The notes beneath the pieces were generated by a model. That model saw only the letters and a program-made list of their open reading frames with translations, did no database searches and was not told where the DNA came from. A stretch of 16,539 nt of DNA from Hadesarchaea archaeon (lineage in GTDB: Archaea; Hadarchaeota; Hadarchaeia; Hadarchaeales; Hadarchaeaceae), in the NCBI GenBank assembly GCA_023129675.1, contig JAGMBM010000010.1:1-16539 (forward strand), given 5' to 3'. This document shows positions 1 through 6,931 of the stretch, in pieces; within the stretch, counting starts at the first letter, position 1, and each line of letters begins with the position of its first letter. The translations under genes were made by a program, and so were the position numbers.

Positions 1-584
1 AACCTCCCGACAAATAAGATGCAGGGGTCTTTGTTCCGTGGCCTTTTCCCCGGACGAAAGAGGCCCACATCGAGGGAGTTTGGAATCACGTACACGTTTT
101 TCAAACCTCTTTCAACAAGGCGCTCCCTCATCGGGTTGGAGGGAGTTGTCACTACGTTGCAGCGCTTGTAAAACATAGTGACGTATTTCCAAGTGAGCCT
201 ACTCAGCAGGGGACCCAAAGTCTCAGAAACGTAATGAGTGTACTCGGGGATGAGCGTGTGGAAAGTTCCTACAGCAGGAAGGGTGAGTTCTCTCGCGGCT
301 TTTATCCCCGCCGCTCCTAAAGCGAACGGCGTGTGAACGTGGACTATGTCTATGTCTTCCTTCCTGAAAATCTTGGCTACCGTCTTCGGTCTGAAGAAGG
401 CTATCTTATAGTCTGGGCGGATGTAAAACGTGAGGGAGCGAAAGCTGTGTACGTGTTTTACCTTGGTCGGGGCAAAGATATGGACTTCGTGCTTCTTCCC
501 GATCTCCCCCGCGATTGTGTCGATGGAGCTCACCACACCATTGACCTGCGGGTGGTAAGTATCCGTCATCAAGGCTATTTTCAA
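1..584 (-). CDS. GT4-family glycosyltransferase, N-terminal part (truncated by window edge)
   Basis: About 194 codons of a GT4 (GT-B fold) glycosyltransferase; the C-terminal half lies beyond position 1. Translation from a TTG at 584-582 begins MKIALMTDTYHPQVNGVV, the usual N-terminus of GT4 enzymes such as bacterial 1,2-diacylglycerol 3-glucosyltransferases and lipid mannosyltransferases. Further along are DIDIVHVHTPFALG (about residues 81-94), an FHT motif, and the inter-domain VIPNSLDVGLF segment (about 171-181), which is conserved in GT4. The EX7E donor-site motif is expected in the missing half. The frame is fully open to the edge. TTG is chosen because it gives the canonical N-terminus and sits 4 bp after the stop of the upstream deacetylase gene, so the two are probably translationally coupled. 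The acceptor is unknown; a membrane lipid is an inference from the neighbours. Confidence 0.87.
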   Translation of the reverse strand, partial: MKIALMTDTYHPQVNGVVSSIDTIAGEIGKKHEVHIFAPTKVKHVHSFRSLTFYIRPDYKIAFFRPKTVAKIFRKEDIDIVHVHTPFALGAAGIKAARELTLPAVGTFHTLIPEYTHYVSETLGPLLSRLTWKYVTMFYKRCNVVTTPSNPMRERLVERGLKNVYVIPNSLDVGLFRPGKRPRNKDPCILFVGR

Positions 585-588
585 TCTA

Positions 589-1350
589 CTACGCTCCAGA
601 CCCTTGTCCCACGTGCTTAGCCATCGCCGGTTGGATTTCAACCCCGCGGGGCGATGCTACTTCTCTCATCAATTTAAACTTCACTTTTTTCGCCCGTAAG
701 TAATCCAGCACCTGGTCCAACCGCCGCAATGCGACCTCGCCAGTGGCAAATCTGCAATCAAATCTAACCCCAGTTATTTTAACAAGCTCCCAAGGATGAT
801 AGTCCAAAACCGTCAGCGGTAATGTGGCCAAACATAAACGCAGCACGCGTGTGGAAAATCCCGGTGGTAAACGGAGAAAACTTGAGGGCCACGTGTTGCG
901 AATTTCGACCAATCCAAAACGAGTGGGGTCTGGACCAATCCTATAACATGCGTTCGATGCATCGTAAAGGTAACCCACTCGCTTAAGAGCTGCGAAGGTG
1001 TGGGCGTTAGGTCTGAAGTTTGGTGCCCTGAATCCCAATATCTTCTGCCCAGTGACCTCGGTCAGGACCCTCGTTGCCAACTCGATCCTCCGAAGTTGCT
1101 CTTTGGCGCTCATTTTATCGAATCTTTCATGCTCATAACCGTGACAGCCAACTTCATGCTCACGCGAAACTTTGCGAATCGATTTGGAAAACTTCTCGGC
1201 TGCTTGACCTGTCACGAAAAATGTGGCGGGGACCTCATGCTTCGAAAGTAAATCCAAAAGGGAAGGCAGTCCTTCCTCCACCCCTCGCCACGTATTTAAA
1301 GATGGGGGGACATCCTGCTCGACATCAATGCTGAGTACGACGTTTCGCAT
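589..1350 (-). CDS. NodB-type polysaccharide deacetylase family protein
   Basis: A 253-residue carbohydrate esterase 4/NodB-fold protein, expected to remove acetyl groups from N-acetylated sugars with a divalent metal. Visible motifs in order: SIDVEQD (about 7-13, catalytic/metal aspartate region), PATFFVTGQ (41-49), GCHGYEHERF (68-77, the H-x3-H metal ligands), GFRAPNFRPN (about 104-113), YDAS, and DYHPWEL near the C-terminus, which supplies the late catalytic histidine. No signal peptide is seen, so it probably acts in the cytoplasm. The frame is open further upstream, but I start at the ATG at 1350: GTGAGG lies 3 nt before it and the protein begins directly with the first strand. This start overlaps the end of the upstream glycosyltransferase by 26 bp, and the next glycosyltransferase follows after 4 bp. 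The sandwich between two GT4 genes suggests it edits an N-acetyl-hexosamine that one of them installs (inference). Confidence 0.85.
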   Translation of the reverse strand: MRNVVLSIDVEQDVPPSLNTWRGVEEGLPSLLDLLSKHEVPATFFVTGQAAEKFSKSIRKVSREHEVGCHGYEHERFDKMSAKEQLRRIELATRVLTEVTGQKILGFRAPNFRPNAHTFAALKRVGYLYDASNACYRIGPDPTRFGLVEIRNTWPSSFLRLPPGFSTRVLRLCLATLPLTVLDYHPWELVKITGVRFDCRFATGEVALRRLDQVLDYLRAKKVKFKLMREVASPRGVEIQPAMAKHVGQGSGA

Positions 1351-2482
1351 GTTCCTCACGTACTTTTTCATAAAGTTCAAGAGTTTGTCTGGCCGCCCTT
1401 TCCCAGCTGAATTTCTCGTGTACAATTTTCAAACCGCTCCCCCTAAGACGCTTTGCCAGCTGCTTGTCACTCAGAATGCGTGTGATCGCGTCAGCCAATG
1501 CATCAACGTTCGCGGGGGGGACCATCAGTCCGTTTATCCCATCTTTGATAACTTCGGATACACCGCCTGCTCTGGGGCACACGACAGGCGCACCCACCGC
1601 CATGGCCTCCAGTAACGTGAGGGGAGATGACTCGACTATTGAAGGTAAAACAAATACATTTGCTGCTGCCATCAGTTCTGCCACTTGCCCATGTGACAAT
1701 GCCCCAAGCATAAATGTCGAATCCTCGATGCCCAGTTCTTTAATCCGAGCACGCAGATTCGCAGCCTCCGGCCCCTTGCCCGCTATCGCCAATTTCGCAT
1801 CCGGTACGCCCTTGCGCACCTTCAAGAAAGCGGCCACGAGATAGTGCATCCCCTTCCGCCTAACCAACCGAGTTGCGCTCACGACAAGCGGCTCTGACCT
1901 AAGTCCTAAGCGGGCGCGCATTCGTAAACCGCCAACGGCCGAGTTGAATTTTGATAGGTCGACGCCATTCGGGATGACCTCCATCTTGTGGTCTGGAACG
2001 CCCAGCACTCGACAAAATTCTCTTGTCGCGTTGCTGACAACTATCACGCGATTTGCGCGGCACATCATGAGCACTAACGGTCGGTAGATGAGTTGCCAGA
2101 GGCCGGTCGTTTCATGAATCGAGTGGCAGGTTAGCACAGATGGTATTCGACGCCTGCGAGCGGAGTATATGGATTGCAATGCCATTGGTGAATATATGTC
2201 CTGACCATGAACAACATCAAATCTACCAAACTTGATGCATTCGTGGAGACGCTTGGCAAGACTAGCCGAGATAGCGCGATCGAAACGTGATATGACGAAG
2301 CCCTTTAGGCGCTTGACCGTTAACCCGTCGAACTCCTCTTCCTTGGCTTGCCTCGGATGGGCATGGGTAAAAAGGGTTGGTTCCACACCTAGCCTAGCCA
2401 ATGCCATGCCCAACCCCATTGTATAAGCGGGTGCTCCGCCAATGGCTGGGTAAAATTCATCGCCGATCATTGCGATGCGCAT
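1325..2482 (-). CDS. GT4-family glycosyltransferase
   Basis: A complete 385-residue GT4 glycosyltransferase. The N-terminus MRIAMIGDEFYPAIGGAPAY carries the glycine-rich loop after the first strand. DVVHGQDIYSPMAL and the inter-domain VIPNGVDLSKFN are typical. The C-terminal Rossmann domain has SATRLVRRKG, LAIAGKGPE and the donor-binding EX7E motif ESSPLTLLE, followed by AVGAPVVCP. The length is normal. The N-terminus resembles the broad PIG-A/PimB-like part of GT4, but the donor and acceptor cannot be read from sequence. It is the first gene of a three-gene minus-strand unit (this gene, deacetylase, second GT4) with overlapping or 4-bp junctions. A GTGA sits just upstream of the ATG, and a TATA-like box lies about 38 bp upstream. 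The combination of a glycosyltransferase with a deacetylase recalls GlcNAc transfer followed by de-N-acetylation in glycolipid synthesis, as an analogy only. Confidence 0.88.
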   Translation of the reverse strand: MRIAMIGDEFYPAIGGAPAYTMGLGMALARLGVEPTLFTHAHPRQAKEEEFDGLTVKRLKGFVISRFDRAISASLAKRLHECIKFGRFDVVHGQDIYSPMALQSIYSARRRRIPSVLTCHSIHETTGLWQLIYRPLVLMMCRANRVIVVSNATREFCRVLGVPDHKMEVIPNGVDLSKFNSAVGGLRMRARLGLRSEPLVVSATRLVRRKGMHYLVAAFLKVRKGVPDAKLAIAGKGPEAANLRARIKELGIEDSTFMLGALSHGQVAELMAAANVFVLPSIVESSPLTLLEAMAVGAPVVCPRAGGVSEVIKDGINGLMVPPANVDALADAITRILSDKQLAKRLRGSGLKIVHEKFSWERAARQTLELYEKVREEHAKRRTQH

Positions 2483-2516
2483 GGTGTCACGATTCCGGAA
2501 AGATATTGCACGGATA

Positions 2517-2524
2517 GATATTAA
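2517..2524 (-). promoter_or_regulatory. TATA-like box for the GT4/deacetylase operon
   Basis: Read on the minus strand this is TTAATATC. Its centre is about 39 bp upstream of the ATG at 2482, which would place transcription start near 2495 with a leader of about 13 nt that includes the GTGA ribosome-binding site. Prediction by spacing only. Confidence 0.33.
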
Positions 2525-2578
2525 CCTGTTCAGTTCAACTTTCGGGTATTGGGTTGAAAACGGCCTTTTTCATGAAAC

Positions 2579-2594
2579 TCTAAAAGCTTTTAGA
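2579..2594. promoter_or_regulatory. Perfect 16-bp palindrome upstream of the radical SAM gene
   Basis: TCTAAAAGCTTTTAGA is a perfect inverted repeat in the 157-bp divergent gap between the glycosyltransferase operon (minus) and the radical SAM gene (plus). Its centre lies about 53 bp before the preferred ATG at 2640 and 26 bp before an in-frame GTG at 2613. It could therefore be the TATA region, a dimeric-regulator operator, or both superimposed. The AT-rich core makes the TATA reading plausible; the perfect symmetry favours a protein-binding site. Confidence 0.45.
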
Positions 2595-2639
2595 TTTGGA
2601 TATTAAAATGAGGTGAAAACGAGATACGAAGGGTTAAAA

Positions 2640-4025
2640 ATGTCGTCGGTGCTCTTCATCTACCCCCCAATTAGCTTTAGCGAAAAGAGTGCGCTTTCCG
2701 CCTACTCCCCTCCTCTGGGGGCACTTTATCTGGCAACCATCCTCAAAAATGACGGGCACGAAGTGCATGTCATAGATGTCGAAGCGGAACGGCTATCGCT
2801 AAAACAAGTGATCGAAAGGGTAAAATCGATTGACCCTGAGGTCGTTGGATTGACTTGCCTCACATACACGCTTGATCCCTGCAAAACCATAATAAAAGAA
2901 GTCAGGGGGGTTACGGATGCTCACATCGTCGTCGGGGGGCCCCATATCGCTGTCGCTCCGAGGGGGTCCCTTGAAAAACTTGGGGCGGATGCATATGTAG
3001 TTGGTGAAGCTGAATCAATCATAGAAAAAATTGTAAAAGAAAAACCGCGGGGTGTGATAAATCCAAAGGAAATTCAAAACATCGACACCATACCTTTTCC
3101 CGACCGAAGCTTGATTAAGCATGTCAAATACGGCGTTTTCTACGGTATGAATATCCGAGAAAATATGACTGGAATCCTGACCACGCGCGGCTGCAAATAT
3201 GGATGTACCTACTGCAACCGCCCAAAAAAGTTGGGTTTCAGGGTTAGATCTCCAAAAAACATCCTGCGGGAGTTAAAGGAAATTGACCGAATGGGAATGA
3301 AGTCCGTATGGCTGGCGGATGACAATTTTACAAACAACCCTAAAAACGTGATAAAACTTGCTCGACTAATGAAAAGGGAAAAATTAAAGTTCGATTTCTT
3401 TGGACAAGCTAGGGTGGATACCCCAAGTGAAGCTTTATACAAGAGCATGAGGGACATGGGCGTCACCGCCCTCAGCTACGGTGTCGAATCACTTAAACCA
3501 GAAGTTATCCGGTGGTACAACAAAACCAAGTATCCTGAAAAATGGCCAGCATATGTAAGAAAAACTTTGAATCTATGCGACAAATATGGAATTATTTTTC
3601 TCGGGAGCTTGATTTTCGGGGCCCCGATGGAGACAAAGGAAGACATGGAATATACGATCGAATTTCTCGAGAAAAATGGGGCCGACCTGATCAACGGAAA
3701 CGTGTTGCTTTACCTCGTTGGCTCAGCAATCTGGTACTCTGCAAGAAAGGCAGGTAAAATCAAAGCAGATCAATTCATCGTGCCAGCTCCGGAGGCCGGG
3801 TTAACACCCTACTCGTATGAAGAGTTAAAAGAGTTGTGCATCCGTTGTACGGATTTTTGCAAGAGAGAGGGGTGGAAGAGGGTCTTTCGCAAACTTCTAA
3901 AAAATCGTAAACTTGGAATTATTTACTGGGGGGCGAGAGAACTCATCGGGCACTATTCGCACATGAGAAAAGTGCGCCGAGAGCTTTACGGCTATGGCTA
4001 CGGAAAGGAATGCGTGGCCGGGTAA
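2640..4025 (+). CDS. Cobalamin-binding-type radical SAM protein (class B-like), substrate unknown
   Basis: A 461-residue protein with an N-terminal B12-binding-like Rossmann domain (residues 1 to about 135) and a radical SAM barrel. The N-terminal domain shows PPLGALYLATILKNDGHEV, VVGLTCLTY, VVGGPHIAV and YVVGEAES, the usual B12-domain landmarks of the BchE-like family. TTRGCKYGCTYCNRP holds the C-x3-C-x2-C iron-sulfur motif at residues 185, 189 and 192. SVWLADDNFT, FFGQARVDT, SYGVESL and GSLIFGAPMETKED follow, as in class B enzymes. The C-terminus is basic and aromatic-rich. ATG 2640 is preferred over the in-frame GTG at 2613 because it gives the family N-terminus with AAGGG upstream. Family members methylate or cross-link unactivated carbons, including lipid tailoring by GDGT ring synthases. 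The substrate here is not readable. It stands alone on the plus strand among glycosyltransferase genes in a visibly AT-richer stretch. Confidence 0.86.
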   Translation: MSSVLFIYPPISFSEKSALSAYSPPLGALYLATILKNDGHEVHVIDVEAERLSLKQVIERVKSIDPEVVGLTCLTYTLDPCKTIIKEVRGVTDAHIVVGGPHIAVAPRGSLEKLGADAYVVGEAESIIEKIVKEKPRGVINPKEIQNIDTIPFPDRSLIKHVKYGVFYGMNIRENMTGILTTRGCKYGCTYCNRPKKLGFRVRSPKNILRELKEIDRMGMKSVWLADDNFTNNPKNVIKLARLMKREKLKFDFFGQARVDTPSEALYKSMRDMGVTALSYGVESLKPEVIRWYNKTKYPEKWPAYVRKTLNLCDKYGIIFLGSLIFGAPMETKEDMEYTIEFLEKNGADLINGNVLLYLVGSAIWYSARKAGKIKADQFIVPAPEAGLTPYSYEELKELCIRCTDFCKREGWKRVFRKLLKNRKLGIIYWGARELIGHYSHMRKVRRELYGYGYGKECVAG

Positions 4026-4041
4026 CATAGCAAATGGGCGA

Positions 4042-5034
4042 TCACCTTTTCATTAAATACTCGTATGCTTCCCTAAGTTGTACGCCAACTTTTTTAAGCG
4101 AGTGTTCTTTTGAAAGCTTGTATGCGTTCCCAGCCAACCTGCGCCTCAATTGCTCGTCTTCGATGAGTCTCCTCAGTTGCGATTCGAACTCTTCATCAGT
4201 TCTTGCTTTCAAGCAGTTTACTTCATTTACTAACTGACCGTCGTATGCCAAAATGTCTCTGACTAATATCGGTATTCCGCACGCACCCGCCTCCAACGTC
4301 ACGATCCCCTGATTCTCACAAAAACTCGGAAAGAAGAAAATATCACAACCCGAATACCCTGTTATTATGTCCTTAACATAACCGGCAAGAATCACATTTG
4401 GTGGGGCACCCTTTAGAATCCCTGATGTTCGGGGGTCCTCGACTCCCTTATACCTTTTACCAATCCAGACAAATTTATTCTGAAATTTTTTTGCCGTGTT
4501 GATGAACGTGGCAATTCCTTTTTTTATGAACAAGTGGCCAACGCCCAATGCAACAATCCCATCGAGATTAAATTCTTCTCTAAATTGTTTTCTCTTCTCG
4601 ACCGAAAATTTGAACTTGTCCAAATCTATGCCATTGCTAACAGCTTTGATCTCTTTTTTTACACCATACCCGATCAACACGTTTTTAGTATACTCCGACG
4701 GACACAACACCAAATCTGCTTGATTGTGAAAGTAAGTTAAATATCTGCGCAAAAATGGGGCGATCCCATTACTGAAGCAAAAACTATCCCTGAAATCATC
4801 CGCGGTTACATGAGCATGGGTTATCACTTTTTTCCCTTTTGCCCTCGATTTTCTTATTGCTTGAAGGGACTTCAGACCTATCATGTAGATGTGGAGAATG
4901 TCGAAATCCTCTTTTAGATCGTGAGTATACTCAACCCCGTTCAACTCGAGGGCTTTCCTATGATTGCCTATGGCTGAGCCCATCCCGCTGTGTCTAAGCC
5001 AACGCTCCAACTCCAAGTAAATACAAACTTTCAC
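4042..5034 (-). CDS. GT4-family glycosyltransferase, glycolipid-synthase-like
   Basis: A 330-residue GT4 glycosyltransferase. The N-terminus MKVCIYLELERWLRHSGMGS, followed by a conserved helix (IGNHRKALELNGVEYT), resembles the compact bacterial enzymes that add a second sugar to glucosyl-diacylglycerol. DILHIYMIGLKS, TYFHNQADLVLCPSEYTK, AVSNGIDLDKFKF (inter-domain) and GVGHLFIKKGIATFI follow. The donor motif EX7E reads ENQGIVTLE. No membrane span is visible; such enzymes attach peripherally. The start is GTG at 5034, with TTGAGGG a few bases upstream. It lies 45 bp downstream of the flippase-like gene on the same strand, so the two probably form an operon, and it converges on the radical SAM gene with a 16-bp gap. 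A glycolipid head-group role is inferred from family resemblance and context. Confidence 0.85.
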   Translation of the reverse strand: MKVCIYLELERWLRHSGMGSAIGNHRKALELNGVEYTHDLKEDFDILHIYMIGLKSLQAIRKSRAKGKKVITHAHVTADDFRDSFCFSNGIAPFLRRYLTYFHNQADLVLCPSEYTKNVLIGYGVKKEIKAVSNGIDLDKFKFSVEKRKQFREEFNLDGIVALGVGHLFIKKGIATFINTAKKFQNKFVWIGKRYKGVEDPRTSGILKGAPPNVILAGYVKDIITGYSGCDIFFFPSFCENQGIVTLEAGACGIPILVRDILAYDGQLVNEVNCLKARTDEEFESQLRRLIEDEQLRRRLAGNAYKLSKEHSLKKVGVQLREAYEYLMKR

Positions 5035-5079
5035 ACCTATCCCTCAAGCCGAAAGCTCCCATAAGATTTCTTCTATGGG

Positions 5080-6114
5080 TTAAGCTTTTGAAATTTGCTT
5101 AGCCCAAACGCGGATACCAAGGTAAGATAACGCGGATGCTCCAATAATGGTACCAAACACGAGCATAATAACTCGTTCGATGAGCGTGGCGAGTATTGCG
5201 ATCTCCAAGGGGGCGCCGAGTAAGACGAAGATTGTTACATAGGTAACGTCCACGGGACCTATCCCAGCTGGGAGCAGAGGCAGGAGACCCGCCATTGGGG
5301 GTAAAGTTATGCCTAGCAATAGCATCGGAAGAGGTGGATTGAAACCTAGCGCTTGAAAAATAAGAAATAAGCGTGTTATTGCAAGGGACCATGTAACCAC
5401 AGCAAAGAAAAATACGGAAAGGGCTATTTTTGGTGTGCTGGTAATTGCCTGCGCGCTGGCGTAAAATCTCTTCACCCCACCCATTACTTTCCTTTGACTG
5501 GTCGGCCTTCGGAAGGCTTTGAGAATACGCATGGTGCTTCGGCCCAGCCAACTTGCCCCAGTTCTTTTGGGGAAGAAATATAAGATAAGCGTGAGCAGCA
5601 AAATCAATACCGCAATCCATATCGTTGCCACGACTAATCTAGCCAGTGTAGTCTTGGAAAAATATAGCAGAATGCCTGTCATCAAGAGGGAGATGGAAAC
5701 GGGTAGATCCAACAAGTACTCGCTCATAACGGAAGCGGAACCCGAAGAATAAGGTACACGTTGAGTTTTGCGTAAAAGATAGACGCGCGCAACTGGGTCT
5801 CCTCCAGAATACGTAAATGGTGTAATATTGTTAATGAAGATGCTTCCAAAGACTGCCAACCATAAGTTGTGTAATCCGACGCTATGCCCAGTCGCGGAAA
5901 GCGAGATTCGCCAACGTGCGGCCAAGTTTAAGGTAGTAAAAATGTAGACCCCAAACGCGAGAAGCATGAAAAAATAGTTGGCTTTACTGAGCGCATTCAG
6001 CAAACTTCCAAGATTTACACCCAGAAAAACGAAAAATATTCCCCCGACCACTAGGGCTACAAAGATTCCTAGAATGAGCACCCTCCGCCCAAGCCCAAAT
6101 CTGCGTTCAATCAT
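5080..6114 (-). CDS. Flippase-like polytopic membrane protein (LPG_synthase_TM/UPF0104 family)
   Basis: A 344-residue integral membrane protein with roughly eight hydrophobic segments, beginning with a basic MIERRFGLGRR followed by the first span. FINNITPFTYSGGDPVARVY (about residues 93-112) carries the family-typical pattern of a polar N/T-P-x-x-x-G-G/D-x-x-R loop. A later LPPMAGLLPLLPAGIGPVD with a following acidic site (TLIERVIML) is also characteristic. The family includes bacterial lysylphosphatidylglycerol synthase membrane domains and archaeal AglD-type C-terminal domains, often described as lipid or lipid-linked-sugar translocases. The soluble aminoacyl-transfer domain is absent. GGGGTGA and AAAGGT lie upstream of the ATG. 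It is transcribed ahead of a GT4 gene and diverges from a PAP2 gene, a grouping that fits handling of glycosylated lipids. The substrate is not determined by sequence. Confidence 0.82.
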   Translation of the reverse strand: MIERRFGLGRRVLILGIFVALVVGGIFFVFLGVNLGSLLNALSKANYFFMLLAFGVYIFTTLNLAARWRISLSATGHSVGLHNLWLAVFGSIFINNITPFTYSGGDPVARVYLLRKTQRVPYSSGSASVMSEYLLDLPVSISLLMTGILLYFSKTTLARLVVATIWIAVLILLLTLILYFFPKRTGASWLGRSTMRILKAFRRPTSQRKVMGGVKRFYASAQAITSTPKIALSVFFFAVVTWSLAITRLFLIFQALGFNPPLPMLLLGITLPPMAGLLPLLPAGIGPVDVTYVTIFVLLGAPLEIAILATLIERVIMLVFGTIIGASALSYLGIRVWAKQISKA

Positions 6115-6156
6115 GACCTTTCGTCACCCCTGCCATTTGTGGAATTTGTTGGGAAG

Positions 6157-6164
6157 CTTTAAAG
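6157..6164. promoter_or_regulatory. Symmetric TATA-like box CTTTAAAG in divergent promoter
   Basis: CTTTAAAG reads the same on both strands. For the flippase gene (ATG 6114) it would give a start near 6134 and a 20-nt leader containing the ribosome-binding sequence. It could also serve a longer plus-strand transcript. Prediction by sequence and spacing. Confidence 0.38.
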
Positions 6165-6216
6165 TTTGCCGAAGTTGTCAGAGCACACACCAAAACAGTA
6201 ACAAGTTTGCCAAAGT
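6162..6216. repeat. Imperfect 14-bp direct repeat in flippase/PAP2 divergent promoter
   Basis: AAGTTTGCCGAAGT (6162-6175) and AAGTTTGCCAAAGT (6203-6216) match at 13 of 14 positions, with starts 41 bp apart, about four helical turns. They lie between the symmetric TATA-like box and the plus-strand TATA-like box, so a regulator binding both copies could control the flippase and PAP2 genes together. Confidence 0.5.
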
Positions 6217-6218
6217 GC

Positions 6219-6225
6219 CTTTAAG
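6219..6225 (+). promoter_or_regulatory. TATA-like box for the PAP2 gene
   Basis: CTTTAAG lies about 53 bp before the ATG at 6275, predicting transcription start near 6248 and a leader of about 25 nt with a G-rich ribosome-binding site. It directly abuts the second copy of the direct repeat. Confidence 0.33.
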
Positions 6226-6274
6226 ACGGCAAGAGCATGTAATGGTGCATCAACGAGCAACTTGGGGGGGACAG

Positions 6275-6901
6275 ATGGAGAGGTGGATGAAACTCAGCTT
6301 GCTGCTCGTCCTAGCCACACTTACTTACTTGGGATTTCCAAAACTTCTTCCGGAGGCTTCCACGCCATCGGCATTTGGTGGAGAAGAAGTTCTCTTTCTC
6401 CAAAGGAATTTATCAAGCCAAGCGATGGATTGGTTTACGGTGATAGTGTATACCGTTGGTTATGTAGTGGTGATTTACGGAACGGGTGGCTTTCTACTGT
6501 GGAAGAGGGACTACAACGGATTTACCAATTTCCTTTTGGTCTTCGTGTTGTCTCAAACTTTGGGTGTAATTACCTGGGCGTTGTATCCCGTTGCCCCTCC
6601 ACGAATTGGTGTTGAAGGGGTGATGCCTATAAGGGGATCTCTCTTGGGGTTCACACTGAGTTTCGACCCCTATATTTATGGGGCCTTTCCCAGCCTTCAC
6701 GCGGCTAATGGCTTGACAGCTGCCCTTTTTGTAAGACGCCATGGCAAGAAGGTAACCACGGCTTGGCTCTGCCTTTGGGCCCTCTCCATCTTCTCGATGA
6801 TTTACCTTGGGGAGCACTACTGGCAAGATGCCCTCGCGGGATGTTTTTACTCAATTGGTCCCTACCTCCTGGTCACGAGGGTGGTCGGAAAGAGATTATA
6901 A
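6275..6901 (+). CDS. PAP2-superfamily membrane protein (lipid phosphatase or phosphotransferase, PAP2_3-like)
   Basis: A 208-residue membrane protein with about six hydrophobic spans. It has YPVAPPR (residues 104-110), GAFPSLHAA (136-144) with H142, and YLGEHYWQD (177-185) with H181 and D185: the catalytic His/His/Asp set of the PAP2 superfamily. The first motif is the P-x-A-P-P-R form of the PAP2_3/inositolphosphotransferase-like branch rather than the classical K-x6-R-P. Members hydrolyse or transfer phospho head-groups, including dephosphorylation of prenyl or lipid diphosphates. The frame is open far upstream, but that part overlaps the divergent flippase gene. I choose ATG 6275 because a run of seven G lies 4 nt before it. 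ATG 6287, preceded by GGAGAGGTGG, is nearly as good. The Trm112-like gene follows after 30 bp. Confidence 0.82.
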   Translation: MERWMKLSLLLVLATLTYLGFPKLLPEASTPSAFGGEEVLFLQRNLSSQAMDWFTVIVYTVGYVVVIYGTGGFLLWKRDYNGFTNFLLVFVLSQTLGVITWALYPVAPPRIGVEGVMPIRGSLLGFTLSFDPYIYGAFPSLHAANGLTAALFVRRHGKKVTTAWLCLWALSIFSMIYLGEHYWQDALAGCFYSIGPYLLVTRVVGKRL

Positions 6902-6931
6902 GCGGGCAAACCCGAAAATGACTTGAGCACG

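Noticed and set aside
1351..1425. Longer N-terminus for the deacetylase (open frame to ATG 1425)
   Set aside because: The extra 25 residues do not look like the family, would overlap the upstream glycosyltransferase by 101 bp, and ATG 1350 has its own GTGAGG site and begins at the first conserved strand.
5978..6274. Extended PAP2 protein from ATG 5978
   Set aside because: The extra 99 residues lie largely antisense to the flippase gene, are rich in Pro/Arg/Thr, and precede the natural first membrane helix. A G-rich ribosome-binding sequence marks ATG 6275.
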